A DNA stretch of 64,000 nt from an uncultured Anaerolineaceae bacterium (GCA_927443345.1 CAKMKJ010000046.1:1-64000); one strand, 5' to 3'. Counted from the first letter of the stretch, positions 43,808 through 54,045 are shown. A program made the numbers and translations. The notes: generated by a model from the sequence alone, not told the origin.

Positions 43808-46258
43808 ATGCGTTTTGGGAAGTTTGACGATCAAAAGCGAGAGTATGTAATATCCAGACCTGACACACCCTTACCCTGGATCAACTATTTGGGTATGGAA
43901 GCTTATTTTGGAATTATTTCAAATACCGCAGGTGGATATTCCTTTTACAAAGATGCACGCTTGCGCCGGTTAACTCGTTATCGCTATAACAATGTTCCCC
44001 TCGATGTAGGCGGACGCTATGTTTACATCCGTGATAACGATGCACAAAAACCGACTTTCTGGTCACCGACCTGGCAGCCAACCCGCACAACCCTCGACAC
44101 TTATGAATGCCGCCATGGCATGGGTTATACCAAGATCAAATCAGAATACCAGGGCATTCAATCTGAGAGTAAATATTTCGTACCGCTTGGCGAGAACCTC
44201 GAGATTTGGGAATTCGTGGTGACCAATAATCGTTCTGAAAAAGCAAATCTCTCGTTGTTTTCTGCCGTTGAATTTTGCCTCTGGGACGCTGTGGATGACA
44301 CCAACAACTATCAGCGCAACTATTCAATCGGCGAATTGGAAATTGTAGATAACATTATTTATCACAAGACTGAATATCGTGAACGCCGCAATCATTTTGC
44401 GTATTTTACCTGCTCTGAAAAAATGGAAGGTTTTGATACGCAGCGCGAAGCTTTCTTGGGCTCGTACCGCGGATGGGAAAACCCGGTGGTGGTTGAAACC
44501 GGTCAATCGACACAATCACATATCATCGGCTGGCAGCCCATCGGCTCACAACATTTGAAAGTTAGCCTGGCACCAGGCGAAAGCAAAAAATTTATATTCC
44601 TGCTTGGTTATCAAGAAAACCCGGTCGAAGACAAATTCGACCCTAAAGACACCCAAACAATCAACAAAAAACGCGTTTTACCGACCATCCATAAATACCT
44701 TCTGCCTGCCGAAGTGGATAAAGCCTTTACAGCGCTTCAGTCTTACTGGGTGGAATTGCTTGACAAACTCAATGTAAACACCCCTGACAGCCACACCAAC
44801 CGTATGGTCAACATCTGGAACGCGTACCAGATGATGATCACCTTTAACTTCTCGCGTTCGACTTCTTACTTTGAAACCGGCATTGGCCGCGGAATGGGTT
44901 TCCGCGATTCCAATCAAGACCTGCTGGGATTCATGCATCTGATCCCCGAAAGAGCACGCGAGCGGATCATCGATTTGGCCTCCACACAATTGCCCACTGG
45001 CGGCGCGTATCACCAGTATCAACCCATGACCAAATTAGGCAATAATGAAGTCGGCGGCAACTTTAACGACGACCCTCAATGGCTGGTGCTTTCGGTCTGC
45101 GCTTATGTCAAAGAAACCGGTGACTGGTCCATTCTCGAAGCGCCTGTTCCTTTTGACAACAAACCGGGCTCAGAAGAACCGCTCTACACTCACCTGCAGC
45201 GCTCGATAAAATACACCGCTGATCGGCTTGGCCCTCACGGTTTGCCCCTCATTGGGCGTGCGGACTGGAACGACTGCCTTAATCTCAACTGCTTCTCTGA
45301 CACTCCCGGGCAATCCTTCCAAACCACAACCAGCAAAGACGGTGTTGTTGCCGAAAGTGTCTTCATCGCCGGCCTCTTCTGTCTGGCTCTTGATGAAATT
45401 GGCAAACTTGCTGCTCACCTTGGCAAAACGGATGAGGTGACACAATATCAATCGCTGCGCGACAAGATGGAAAAAGTGGTCGAAACCGCTGGCTGGGATG
45501 GCGATTGGTTCCGCCGCGCCTATGATGATTTCGGCAATCCGCTTGGATCAAAAGACTGCAAAGAAGGTCAAATCTTCATTGAACCTCAAGGCATGTGCGT
45601 TATGGCCGGCCTGGGTGTTGAAAACGGCAAAGCTCAAAAAGCCCTTGATTCGGTTGAAGACCGCCTGGCCACCAAACACGGCATTGTACTGTTGCACCCG
45701 GCTTATAAGCAATACTATTTGCATATCGGTGAGATATCCTCTTATCCACCCGGCTATAAAGAAAACGCCAGCGTATTCTGCCACACCAATCCGTGGGTGA
45801 TGATCGCCGAAACCAAAATCGGACGCGGTGACAAAGCCTTTGACTATTACCTGCGTATCAATCCATCGGTTCGCGAAGAGATTAGTGATCAGCACCGCTG
45901 CGAACCTTATGTTTATGCACAAATGATTTCTGGCAAAGAAGCCCAGATCATTGGTGAAGCCAAAAACTCATGGCTCACTGGCACCGCCGCCTGGAATTAT
46001 GTAGCCATCACCCAGCACATTCTGGGCATCCGCGCTACTTATGACGGCTTGCAGATCGCTCCGGTCATCCCAACCACCTGGTCAGGATTCGAGGCCGTTC
46101 GTAAATACCGCAATGTGGACTACCAAATCAAGGTTGAACGTCTGGGCACAGGCAATGATGTTACTTTATCCGTGGATGGCAAAGCCATCACCGGCACTGT
46201 CATCCCCCTGCCCGCGGATGGCACAAAAGAAGTAAAAGTGATTGTGAGCATAAAGTAA
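43808..46258 (+). CDS. Cellobiose phosphorylase (GH94)
   Basis: An 816-residue inverting phosphorylase: cellobiose plus phosphate to glucose 1-phosphate and glucose, saving one ATP. It matches clostridial cellobiose phosphorylase closely at the start (YPWINYLG-type PLPWINYLG, NTAGGYSFYKDARLRRLTRYRYN) and in KTEYRERRNH. The catalytic Asp lies in NFNDDPQW (D421/D422), and the acceptor-site loop GAYHQYQPMTKLGN is typical of cellobiose rather than chitobiose enzymes. No signal peptide: it works on imported disaccharide. AAGGAG is the ribosome site. It follows the LacI gene by 161 bases. Confidence 0.93.
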   Translation: MRFGKFDDQKREYVISRPDTPLPWINYLGMEAYFGIISNTAGGYSFYKDARLRRLTRYRYNNVPLDVGGRYVYIRDNDAQKPTFWSPTWQPTRTTLDTYECRHGMGYTKIKSEYQGIQSESKYFVPLGENLEIWEFVVTNNRSEKANLSLFSAVEFCLWDAVDDTNNYQRNYSIGELEIVDNIIYHKTEYRERRNHFAYFTCSEKMEGFDTQREAFLGSYRGWENPVVVETGQSTQSHIIGWQPIGSQHLKVSLAPGESKKFIFLLGYQENPVEDKFDPKDTQTINKKRVLPTIHKYLLPAEVDKAFTALQSYWVELLDKLNVNTPDSHTNRMVNIWNAYQMMITFNFSRSTSYFETGIGRGMGFRDSNQDLLGFMHLIPERARERIIDLASTQLPTGGAYHQYQPMTKLGNNEVGGNFNDDPQWLVLSVCAYVKETGDWSILEAPVPFDNKPGSEEPLYTHLQRSIKYTADRLGPHGLPLIGRADWNDCLNLNCFSDTPGQSFQTTTSKDGVVAESVFIAGLFCLALDEIGKLAAHLGKTDEVTQYQSLRDKMEKVVETAGWDGDWFRRAYDDFGNPLGSKDCKEGQIFIEPQGMCVMAGLGVENGKAQKALDSVEDRLATKHGIVLLHPAYKQYYLHIGEISSYPPGYKENASVFCHTNPWVMIAETKIGRGDKAFDYYLRINPSVREEISDQHRCEPYVYAQMISGKEAQIIGEAKNSWLTGTAAWNYVAITQHILGIRATYDGLQIAPVIPTTWSGFEAVRKYRNVDYQIKVERLGTGNDVTLSVDGKAITGTVIPLPADGTKEVKVIVSIK

Positions 46259-46386
46259 ACGGGTAAACCCAAATCGTCAACGCCGGCATTTAGTTGGTTG
46301 GGCTGACCTGAGGTTTTGAATTATGAGTTTTTGCACTGGCGGTTTTCGTTGGAAAGACTTGAAATGGTCATGACATAAACCACTTA

Positions 46387-46440
46387 AGAAACGGGAAGGA
46401 CAAGAAGATATTTACCATAATTCTTGCCTGACCCGTTTCT
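46387..46440 (+). terminator. Stem-loop between the two GH94 genes
   Basis: AGAAACGGG (46387-46395) pairs with CCCGTTTCT (46432-46440); an inner CAAGAA/TTCTTG (46401-46406, 46421-46426) extends the stem. It is followed by GCTTTT. It may terminate, or separate expression of the two phosphorylases. Confidence 0.65.
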
Positions 46441-46473
46441 GCTTTTCGTGATGACCTGAAAAAGGAGACTCAA

Positions 46474-48873
46474 ATGCAATACGGATATTTTGACGATGAC
46501 AAAAAAGAATATGTGATCACCCGGCCCGATACTCCCCAGTCATGGAGCAACTACCTGGGATCTACCGAATATGGCGCCATCATCACCAATAACGCCGGCG
46601 GATATGGGTTCTACAAATCTGGGGCCAAAGGGCGCTTCTTGAGGCTGCGTTTTAACAGCGTACCCATGGATCAGCCCGGCCGTTATTTCTATCTCAAAGA
46701 CCGCCAAAGCGGAGATTACTGGTCTGCATCTTGGCAGCCGGTAGGCAAACCGCTTGAGCAGTATAGCTCCATATGCCGCCACGGCACTGCTTACACCACT
46801 ATCGAATCCAGCTACAGCGGAATCAAGAGTGAAACCACCTATTTCGTGCCCATTGGCGAGTGTTTTGAATACTGGCGATTGAAGGTCACCAATGAAAGCG
46901 ACAAACCTCGCGAACTCTCAGTCTTTTCGTTCTGCGAATTCACCAACCAGTGGAACACCTTTCAAGACACTGTTAATCTGCAATACTCCCTCTTTATCAT
47001 CCAGGGCACACGTATTGAAGACAACTTGTTACGCATCTCCATTCAAGACAACCTCAACAAAGAGACTGAATCATACGTCGAAGATGACAGCGCCATGAAC
47101 ACCTGGATCGGCATGGTGGGCTCACCAGTGACCGGCTACGACACCAGTCGCGAAGCCTTCTTAGGCACCTACCGCGGATACCATAATCCCGGTGTGGTCG
47201 AAAATGGTCAGTGTACCAACAGCAACGCCTATGGTGACAATGGCTGCGGCAGTCTGCAAACTGAAATAACACTACAACCCGGTGAAAGCAGAGAGATCAT
47301 GATCTTGCTGGGCATCGGAGACGCCCGCACTATCGGCAAACGCACCCTCGCCAAATTCGGGTCACTTGAACAAGCTGATATAGAACTTGAAAAATTGAAA
47401 CAAAACTGGCACTCTCAAATTGGAAGCATGACCGCCAATACCCCCGATGAAGAATTCAACCACACCATCAATATGTGGGGACTCTACAACTGCTTGATAA
47501 CCTTTGCCTGGTCAAGAGCGGCCAGTCTGGTTTACAACGGCGAGCGAGATGGGCTTGGCTATCGCGACAGTGTTCAAGATGTGCTGGGCGTTTTAACTGC
47601 CATCCCGGAGCAAGCCCGAGAACGCCTTGAATTGATGCTCACCGGCCAGGTCAATTGCGGCGGTGCAATCCCCATTATTCAACCCTTCGACCACAAACCA
47701 GGGCAAGAGAAGACGCCCGATCCTGAAGAATTCCGCTCGGATGACTGCCTATGGTTCTTCAATGCCGTCCCAGCTTATGTGAATGAAACCGGCGACAAAG
47801 ACTTCTACAACAAAGTGCTGCCTTATGCCGATCATGGCGAAGACACGGTTTTCTCACATATGCGCAGAGCGCTTGAATTCAACCTTGAGCGCACCGGCAA
47901 GCACGGCCTGCCCTGTGGTTTATTGGCCGACTGGAACGATTGTCTTCGCCTCGGATATAATGGCGAAAGTTTGTTTGTAGCCTTTCAGGTTTACCTTGGC
48001 TTAAAGATTCTAGCCGAGATTGCAGAACAAACCTGGCGGCTTGAAGATAAACAATGGGCTGAAGCCGAACTACAAAAGCTTGGTCAAAGTATCAAATCCA
48101 TCGCCTGGGATGGCGAATGGTTTATCTGGGCAATCGCTGAAGACGGCACGATTTACGGCACCAAAGACTATTCTGAAGGCCAGGTCTATCTCAACACCCA
48201 GGTTTGGTCTGTGATCAGCGGCGCTGCCACCCCCGAACAGGCAAAACTCAGCATGCAGACGGTCAAAAAACAATTGGCCACACCCTTCGGCTTGATGCTC
48301 TCGGCACCCCCATTTGTAAAGACATCGGTCGATGTCATGCGCGCGGTGGTCTTTAATAGCGGCATCAAAGAGAACGCCGGCATCTTCAACCACACCCAGG
48401 GCTGGGGTATCATGGCTGAATGTCTGCTGGGCAATGGCAATCAGGCATGGGAATATTTACGCGCTGCTATGCCGGCTGCTTACAACGAAATAGCCGAGAT
48501 CAGGCAGATGGAACCATACGTGCAAGGACAGGCCACTTATTCTTCATTCTCGCCGAGAGCAGGCAATGCCCGCACCTCATGGCTGACCGGTGCAGCCGCA
48601 TGGTTCTATTACAGCGCCACCCAATATGTTTTGGGCGTCCAGCCACAGGTAAACGGGCTGCGCATTGATCCCTGCATCCCCTCCAAATGGGATGGCTTTA
48701 CGGTCAAACGCATGTTCAGAGGCAAAGAAATCAACATTTCGGTACATAACCCTAAACATCTCTGTAGAGGCGTAAAACAATTGTCTTTGAACGGCGTCCA
48801 AATCAAGGGCAACTTGATCCCCGCTGACCAAATGGAGCAGCAAAACCAGGTCGAAATCTGGTTAGAAGACTAG
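46474..48873 (+). CDS. GH94 phosphorylase, chitobiose/cellobionate-type branch
   Basis: A 799-residue GH94 enzyme. The N-terminus (YGYFDDDKKEYVITRPDTPQSWSNYLG) and the end (KGVKQLSLNGVQIKGNLIP-like GVKQLSLNGVQIKGN) resemble Vibrio chitobiose phosphorylase more than cellobiose phosphorylase. The general-acid region is RSDDCLWFF (D423/D424), and LADWNDCLRLG and TSWLTGAAAWFYY are standard. The acceptor loop differs from the first GH94 (NCGGAIPIIQPFD against GAYHQYQPMTKLG), so another beta-linked disaccharide or an aldonate is likely the substrate. It makes glucose 1-phosphate or N-acetylglucosamine 1-phosphate. AAGGAGAC precedes the start. Confidence 0.85.
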   Translation: MQYGYFDDDKKEYVITRPDTPQSWSNYLGSTEYGAIITNNAGGYGFYKSGAKGRFLRLRFNSVPMDQPGRYFYLKDRQSGDYWSASWQPVGKPLEQYSSICRHGTAYTTIESSYSGIKSETTYFVPIGECFEYWRLKVTNESDKPRELSVFSFCEFTNQWNTFQDTVNLQYSLFIIQGTRIEDNLLRISIQDNLNKETESYVEDDSAMNTWIGMVGSPVTGYDTSREAFLGTYRGYHNPGVVENGQCTNSNAYGDNGCGSLQTEITLQPGESREIMILLGIGDARTIGKRTLAKFGSLEQADIELEKLKQNWHSQIGSMTANTPDEEFNHTINMWGLYNCLITFAWSRAASLVYNGERDGLGYRDSVQDVLGVLTAIPEQARERLELMLTGQVNCGGAIPIIQPFDHKPGQEKTPDPEEFRSDDCLWFFNAVPAYVNETGDKDFYNKVLPYADHGEDTVFSHMRRALEFNLERTGKHGLPCGLLADWNDCLRLGYNGESLFVAFQVYLGLKILAEIAEQTWRLEDKQWAEAELQKLGQSIKSIAWDGEWFIWAIAEDGTIYGTKDYSEGQVYLNTQVWSVISGAATPEQAKLSMQTVKKQLATPFGLMLSAPPFVKTSVDVMRAVVFNSGIKENAGIFNHTQGWGIMAECLLGNGNQAWEYLRAAMPAAYNEIAEIRQMEPYVQGQATYSSFSPRAGNARTSWLTGAAAWFYYSATQYVLGVQPQVNGLRIDPCIPSKWDGFTVKRMFRGKEINISVHNPKHLCRGVKQLSLNGVQIKGNLIPADQMEQQNQVEIWLED

Positions 48874-48908
48874 ATCATTGTTTTACTCTAATAAATAGAT
48901 AGAAAATT

Positions 48909-48953
48909 CCATCCTGAGAGATTCTTAATCCGAACCTGTCGGGATGGTTTTTT
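48909..48953 (+). terminator. Rho-independent terminator after the GH94 gene
   Basis: CCATCCTGA (48909-48917) pairs with TCGGGATGG (48939-48947) with one wobble, followed by T6. It separates the phosphorylases from the glucosidase gene. Confidence 0.8.
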
Positions 48954-49029
48954 ATCGTAATTGCGACTTATAATAGACATCCGCGTCAAACAACTAGTTA
49001 AACAAAGATAATACTTTCATCGAGGTGCC

Positions 49030-50400
49030 ATGTACGATTTTTATGAATTTCCAAAAGATTTTAAATGGGGAACCGCAACATCTTCTTATCAGATTGAAGG
49101 CGCAGTTGACCAGGGTGGACGCACTCCCTCCATTTGGGATGAATTCTCACACCGCGCTGGAACCATCCGCAACAATGAAAACGGTGATGTCGCCTGTGAT
49201 CACTACCACCGCTGGAAAGAAGACATTCAATTGATGAAGCAATTGGGTTACAAGGCTTACCGTTTTTCAATAGCCTGGCCCAGAATTTTACCCGATGGAA
49301 GCGGCCGAACCAATCAGCAAGGCATTGACTTTTACAACCGCCTGATTGATGAAATGCTGCAGTCAGATATCGAGCCCTATTTAACCCTTTACCATTGGGA
49401 TATCCCGACTAAACTGAAAGACGCCTGGTTAAATCGCGATTCTGCTTACGCGTTTGAAGAGTTCAGCGATGTATGTGCCCGCAGTTTTGGTGACCGCGTC
49501 AAAAGCTGGATGACCATCAACGAACCCATATGCGCCAGCTTCTTAAGCTACACCTGGGGACATCACGCCCCCGGCCTGTCAGACCCTTATCAGGGATTGG
49601 TCGCAGCCCATCATCTCTTGCTCTCACACGGTCTGGCCGTAAAAACCATCCGTGCGCGTTACCCTGATGCAGAAATAGGCATTGCCCTCAACCCTGCCTC
49701 CGTTTATCCATTAACAGATTCCAAAGTCGACCATCAGATTGCCAACCAGGCCGAAACGATGCAAAATCGTTGGTTCAGTGATCCCGTTTATAAGGGATCG
49801 TACCCGGTTGAGGCAGTGCAAGCTTATATAGAGTTGGGCGTTCTAAAAAACGAAAATCCGGATTTCATCCATTCAGGAGATATGGAAATTATCTCCATAC
49901 CAACAGATTTTCTGGGAATCAATTATTACACCCGTCAGGTTTACCATACAGATGAGTCTGAAATGCCATCAGTAGATCATTTCAAATCTCTGCCTGCCCC
50001 GCTGGATAACCAAACCGAAATGGGTTGGGAAATCTTTCCCCAGGGACTGTTTGACCTGCTCAAAAAGGTGAATGACGAATACCATCCTCAGAAAATTCTG
50101 ATCACCGAAAACGGTGCCAGCTATTCATACGCTCCAGATAATTTCGGTAAAATCGAAGACCCCAAGCGTATCGAGTATCTAGACATGCACCTGCAAGCTG
50201 TTGCCAAAGCCATCCAGGCTGGCATCCCGGTCAAAGGATACTTTCTCTGGTCATTTATGGATAACTTTGAATGGGCGCAAGGCTATTCTCAGCGATTTGG
50301 CCTGGTTTATGTAGATTACAAAACACAAAAGCGCACTCCCAAAGCCAGCGCTTATTGGTATGGCAAAGTAGTTAAAGACAACGGGTTGGCACTCAAATAG
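49030..50400 (+). CDS. Family 1 beta-glucosidase
   Basis: A 456-residue retaining glycoside hydrolase of family GH1. The acid/base is E165 in WMTINEPICAS and the nucleophile is E360 in ILITENGAS; FKWGTATSSYQIEGA and WSFMDNFEWAQGYSQRFGL are the other standard motifs. It has no signal peptide, so it cleaves imported cellobiose, longer cellodextrins or phenolic glucosides in the cytosol. It complements the two phosphorylases. A TATAAT at 48969-48974 suggests its own promoter, although a -35 box is not clear. Confidence 0.94.
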   Translation: MYDFYEFPKDFKWGTATSSYQIEGAVDQGGRTPSIWDEFSHRAGTIRNNENGDVACDHYHRWKEDIQLMKQLGYKAYRFSIAWPRILPDGSGRTNQQGIDFYNRLIDEMLQSDIEPYLTLYHWDIPTKLKDAWLNRDSAYAFEEFSDVCARSFGDRVKSWMTINEPICASFLSYTWGHHAPGLSDPYQGLVAAHHLLLSHGLAVKTIRARYPDAEIGIALNPASVYPLTDSKVDHQIANQAETMQNRWFSDPVYKGSYPVEAVQAYIELGVLKNENPDFIHSGDMEIISIPTDFLGINYYTRQVYHTDESEMPSVDHFKSLPAPLDNQTEMGWEIFPQGLFDLLKKVNDEYHPQKILITENGASYSYAPDNFGKIEDPKRIEYLDMHLQAVAKAIQAGIPVKGYFLWSFMDNFEWAQGYSQRFGLVYVDYKTQKRTPKASAYWYGKVVKDNGLALK

Positions 50401-50449
50401 AACAAGAGCGGGCTCAAAATCGATCCCGCTCTGTCATAAGTAATTTTTA

Positions 50450-52879
50450 TCAGGTTGGAAGTTGGAAGTTTTTTTCTTCAAAAATATTGAACTGCACATC
50501 GCTGGCAAGCATTGGTCTAGCCAAAAAATAGCCCTGGCCCATATCACATCCCAGGCTGGCAAAAACCTCTAGTTGGTTCGCCTCTTCAACCCCTTCAATG
50601 ATGGTGCGGATTCCCAACTTTTGCGCCAATTGGATCAGAGAACCGCAAATTGCATAATTCTTCTTGCCAGGTGCAATGTTTTCTGCAAAGAGATTATCAA
50701 TCTTGATTTCATCAACGATAAAATTAGACAAGTTATAAAGTGAAGAATAACCAGTTCCGAAATCATCCACTGAAATCGAAACCCCCAAAGCGCGTAAAGC
50801 AGCAATCCGTTCAGACACCACTTTCTCATCCAGGATTAAGGTGTTTTCGGTGACTTCAAGCGTCAATTGCCGTGGATTCAACCCTGTATCGGCTAGAATA
50901 TATTGCACTGATTCCACCAAGGTAGACTTGAGCAACTGTTTGCCAGACAAGTTGATGCTTAAAAACATTCTATTTGATTCTTCACAGTTTTTCGACCAAT
51001 TTACCATTTGTTCACAAGCCGCTCTCAACACCCAATCGCCAATTGGATTAATTGCGCCTGAATCTTCTGCAATGGGGATGAAGTCATCCGGTTCAAGCAA
51101 TCCGCGCATGGGATGCTGCCAGCGCAATAATGCCTCAAACCCCACTATCTTGTGATTGGCTAAATTGACAATGGGTTGGTATTGTAAGAATAATTCTTTG
51201 TTGGTAATGGCGCGATGTAATTCTCCCTCGACCTCGAGTTGATAAGTGGCCGCTGTGCCCATTTCAATATTAAAAATCTCAAACTTGGCTTTGCCCGTTT
51301 TTTTTGCGGTATACATGGCGATATCCACATCACGCAGAACTTCTTCCGGGGTTCGATATCCGTGGATAGATTGCACAATGCCGATACTGCAGGTAACTGT
51401 TACCTTTATTTCATTTTGTATAAAAGGACGCTCCAATTCAACCAAAATTCGATTGGCAACCGAAAGCGTTACATCCATATCTTCAGTGTTTTCCAGCAAT
51501 ATAACAAATTCATCACCGCCAAATCGGGCGAGCGTATCAACTGTACGGATGCACTTGCCCAGCCTGTGCCCCAATTCAATCAGTGCCAGGTCGCCAGCGT
51601 TGTGTCCGAGAATGTCATTGATCGATTTAAAATTATCCAGATCCAAGAATAAAACAGAATAAACCAAACCTGGTTTTCGTTTAATCTTCTCAAATGCATG
51701 TTCCAGGCGATTAGTAAACAATACCCGGTTTGAGAGCCCAGTTAACGCATCATGCATGGCATCATAAGAGAGTTTTTCTTGAATGATACTGCTCTTCTCT
51801 ATTTCTCCCCTCAAATCCTGGGTTTGAAGCTTTAAATGTTGATTTGCTCGAGATAATGAGCTCAGCAATTGTCGGTTTTCTGCGATCACCACCACCTGTC
51901 TGATGAGCACCAATCCGAAGATCGCACCTAAACCAGTTAACAATTCACGCATTAAATTAAGATCGGAATTGTGATAGACAATAAAAAGCAAATAAACCCA
52001 GGCAACCATCATATAAGGGAAATACACCGCCCAGGATGTCAGCCATTTTCTGAAGACCGTTGTTTTTTGTAAAATAACTTCTGTGTTCTCTTTTCTATTA
52101 TGAAACTGGTATTGTAGATATCCAGCCAAACCGAGCAGCAAATTTGAATACCACCAACCAATGTTGACCATGTCACCGGCAGAATAAACCCCTTTGATCA
52201 TACCCATACCAAAAATGTAATCAGTGATACCCATTACTGCAAAACCAGCCAAAATAAACCAGAAAGGAGTCAAATAGACCTTTCTAGGTTTGAAATAAAG
52301 CACAGCGAGCACAGCAAACATTAAAATAATATCTGCAAGTGGGTATAACATGAGGAGAAAACTGCCGGTATTATTCCGGGTTTCTAATATATTTAATGCA
52401 GGTTTAAAAACAAAAATCAAAAATGCCAACAATGTGGCAATCAGGATGATACTGATATCAAAAGCACGCTTCAACCATTCAATGCGATTAAATTGTTGTG
52501 CACCAAAAACCCCCATTGCAACAAAAAGACAAAGATACTCAAAAATGTAGAGCGTATCAGCAGCAGAAAAGAAAAAACCAGGAACCAGCACATTAGGTGA
52601 AAATCGCCAGATAACATCTGCCACAAGTGTTGAAAAAATCGCAAAAAATAAAAACAACCATGCAATATGGTATTTTTTTGATACCTGTCGATATTGCTTT
52701 GCCGCCAGCCACAACCCAAATAATGCGAACAGGCTAAATAATATTTCAGTCACCCCCATTATCAGTGATTGTCTGCTCTCGTTTACGCTTTTAGAAAACA
52801 AATAAATAAGCAATGGTGCCAGAAGAAGCACTACTACTGTTGCCCATTTTCGAAGAGAATTCCAATTAAAAATTTTCAT
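50450..52879 (-). CDS. Membrane-anchored GGDEF-EAL protein
   Basis: An 809-residue cyclic di-GMP protein. The N-terminal third (about residues 10-320) has eight to ten hydrophobic helices, beginning WATVVVLLLAPLLIYLF, forming an unassigned membrane sensor. A coiled linker (SLSRANQHLKLQTQDLRGEIEKS-type) leads to a GGDEF domain with intact GGDEF at 454-458 (cyclase activity possible). An EAL domain follows, with E582-A-L and DDFGTGYSSL, and IEGVEE and GCDMGQGYFLARPM near the end (phosphodiesterase motifs intact). ATG 52879 is chosen over longer in-frame starts because the membrane segment begins there and GAGGTG lies upstream. Confidence 0.88.
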   Translation of the reverse strand: MKIFNWNSLRKWATVVVLLLAPLLIYLFSKSVNESRQSLIMGVTEILFSLFALFGLWLAAKQYRQVSKKYHIAWLFLFFAIFSTLVADVIWRFSPNVLVPGFFFSAADTLYIFEYLCLFVAMGVFGAQQFNRIEWLKRAFDISIILIATLLAFLIFVFKPALNILETRNNTGSFLLMLYPLADIILMFAVLAVLYFKPRKVYLTPFWFILAGFAVMGITDYIFGMGMIKGVYSAGDMVNIGWWYSNLLLGLAGYLQYQFHNRKENTEVILQKTTVFRKWLTSWAVYFPYMMVAWVYLLFIVYHNSDLNLMRELLTGLGAIFGLVLIRQVVVIAENRQLLSSLSRANQHLKLQTQDLRGEIEKSSIIQEKLSYDAMHDALTGLSNRVLFTNRLEHAFEKIKRKPGLVYSVLFLDLDNFKSINDILGHNAGDLALIELGHRLGKCIRTVDTLARFGGDEFVILLENTEDMDVTLSVANRILVELERPFIQNEIKVTVTCSIGIVQSIHGYRTPEEVLRDVDIAMYTAKKTGKAKFEIFNIEMGTAATYQLEVEGELHRAITNKELFLQYQPIVNLANHKIVGFEALLRWQHPMRGLLEPDDFIPIAEDSGAINPIGDWVLRAACEQMVNWSKNCEESNRMFLSINLSGKQLLKSTLVESVQYILADTGLNPRQLTLEVTENTLILDEKVVSERIAALRALGVSISVDDFGTGYSSLYNLSNFIVDEIKIDNLFAENIAPGKKNYAICGSLIQLAQKLGIRTIIEGVEEANQLEVFASLGCDMGQGYFLARPMLASDVQFNIFEEKNFQLPT

Positions 52880-53104
52880 AAACAAACGACACCTCGCCCA
52901 ATTGTCGTTAAAGCGTATTCGGGTGATCACCAATAATTTATACATGAAAGGACAAAAGATATTATAGTTTTGATTTCGAATTTCGAGCATAAAATAATAA
53001 TTAAATTTTGGCCTGAAGCCAGGTTTTGAGTGATAAATGTTAGTGCAAAAGGCATTGCCAATATTACATAAGTCCCTAATTCCGCTTAATTGTCTGAGGA
53101 CTGA

Positions 53105-53133
53105 TTGACTATCCATTTTGGGTTTGCTATACT
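53105..53133 (+). promoter_or_regulatory. Sigma70-like promoter
   Basis: TTGACT (53105-53110), 17-base spacer, TATACT (53128-53133). It should start transcription near 53140, about 30 bases before the next ATG. Confidence 0.75.
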
Positions 53134-53170
53134 TTTTTGTAAGAATCAATTACCCTGGAAAGGATTAGAA

Positions 53171-53896
53171 ATGAAAATAGAACTACCGACTCCTGTTTCT
53201 GTTGAAGAGATGAAAATAGATGTACGAGAAATCGAAGGCATTTTATCTTCGCCTGCCATGAATATGCCTGTTTGGCCCGGAGCCCAGGTCAAATTACTGG
53301 ATGGCCGCATGCTATATATCCGCACAATTCAAGACAGCGATATTGATCCGATTCTTGGCGTAATGGAAAAAGTGATGAAAGTCGAAAAAGACTTTTATGA
53401 CATCGTAGGTGTTCGTGTTTATGGTGAAGTGTTGGCATTGCGCCGCAAACGCCTCAAAGACCCCTTTACGTTCGTTGGTCTGATTGACGGCGAATTCCTT
53501 GGTTTCGCCAACGGCCGCGCCTGGGATAAAGACCTCGCTATCAGCCTGCACACTATGACCTTCTCCCGCCGTGCCAAATTGGGCTACCCGATGTACTATG
53601 CCAAAACCTACTATGCCCTGGAAATGCTCAAGGTTCAAGAGTGGTGGTCAACTTTCGAAAGTTATAACGGCTGGCGCATGGCTGGTTTATCCATGGCCCA
53701 ACCAACCAAACCATTCCCCCAGATTCAGCATGAACTGGGCGGTGCCAAGGTCTTCTATGTCAATCAAGAAACCTGGCAGGGTCGTCTGAAAGAATACTGC
53801 AAACAGATCATCGGCGACGATTTGAACTTCAAAGTTACCGACGAAGTACTCAAAGCCAACGAGAATTTCCGCGTACCTGAAACTCTTGAACTCTAA
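53171..53896 (+). CDS. Unassigned protein, possibly GNAT-like
   Basis: A 242-residue cytosolic protein that I do not firmly recognise. Residues about 40-190 resemble a GNAT acetyltransferase: LDGRMLYIRTIQDSDIDPIL (beta1-alpha1), then FVGLIDGEFLGFANGRAWD (central strands), then YPMYYAKTYYALEMLKVQEW (a possible alpha3-type helix). The R/Q-x-x-G-x-G/A CoA loop is not evident, so binding of acetyl-CoA is uncertain. ATG 53171 has GGAAAGGA upstream; the longer frame from 53105 would overlap the -35 box. The gene has its own promoter and a strong terminator, so it is a single transcription unit. Confidence 0.6.
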   Translation: MKIELPTPVSVEEMKIDVREIEGILSSPAMNMPVWPGAQVKLLDGRMLYIRTIQDSDIDPILGVMEKVMKVEKDFYDIVGVRVYGEVLALRRKRLKDPFTFVGLIDGEFLGFANGRAWDKDLAISLHTMTFSRRAKLGYPMYYAKTYYALEMLKVQEWWSTFESYNGWRMAGLSMAQPTKPFPQIQHELGGAKVFYVNQETWQGRLKEYCKQIIGDDLNFKVTDEVLKANENFRVPETLEL

Positions 53897-53919
53897 TTTG
53901 CTAACCAATGAATAACTTT

Positions 53920-53960
53920 CATCCCTTGACAAGCTGCAATTTGGTCAAGGGATGATTTAT
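53920..53960 (+). terminator. Rho-independent terminator
   Basis: A perfect 11-bp stem (53920-53930 with 53944-53954), followed by ATTTATTGG. It ends the unassigned GNAT-like gene 24 bases after its stop. Confidence 0.78.
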
Positions 53961-54010
53961 TGGCTACTTCAATTTATGAAGTTTGTCATACAAATGGTGC
54001 TTAAGGTAAT

Positions 54011-54039
54011 TTGATTTTGTTTTTTGCACGTGTTATAGT
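54011..54039 (+). promoter_or_regulatory. Promoter of the FdrA/molybdenum-hydroxylase operon
   Basis: TTGATT (54011-54016), 17 bases, TATAGT (54034-54039) with TG just upstream of the -10. The start near 54046 gives a leader of about 195 bases before fdrA. Confidence 0.7.
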
Positions 54040-54045
54040 GAACTA

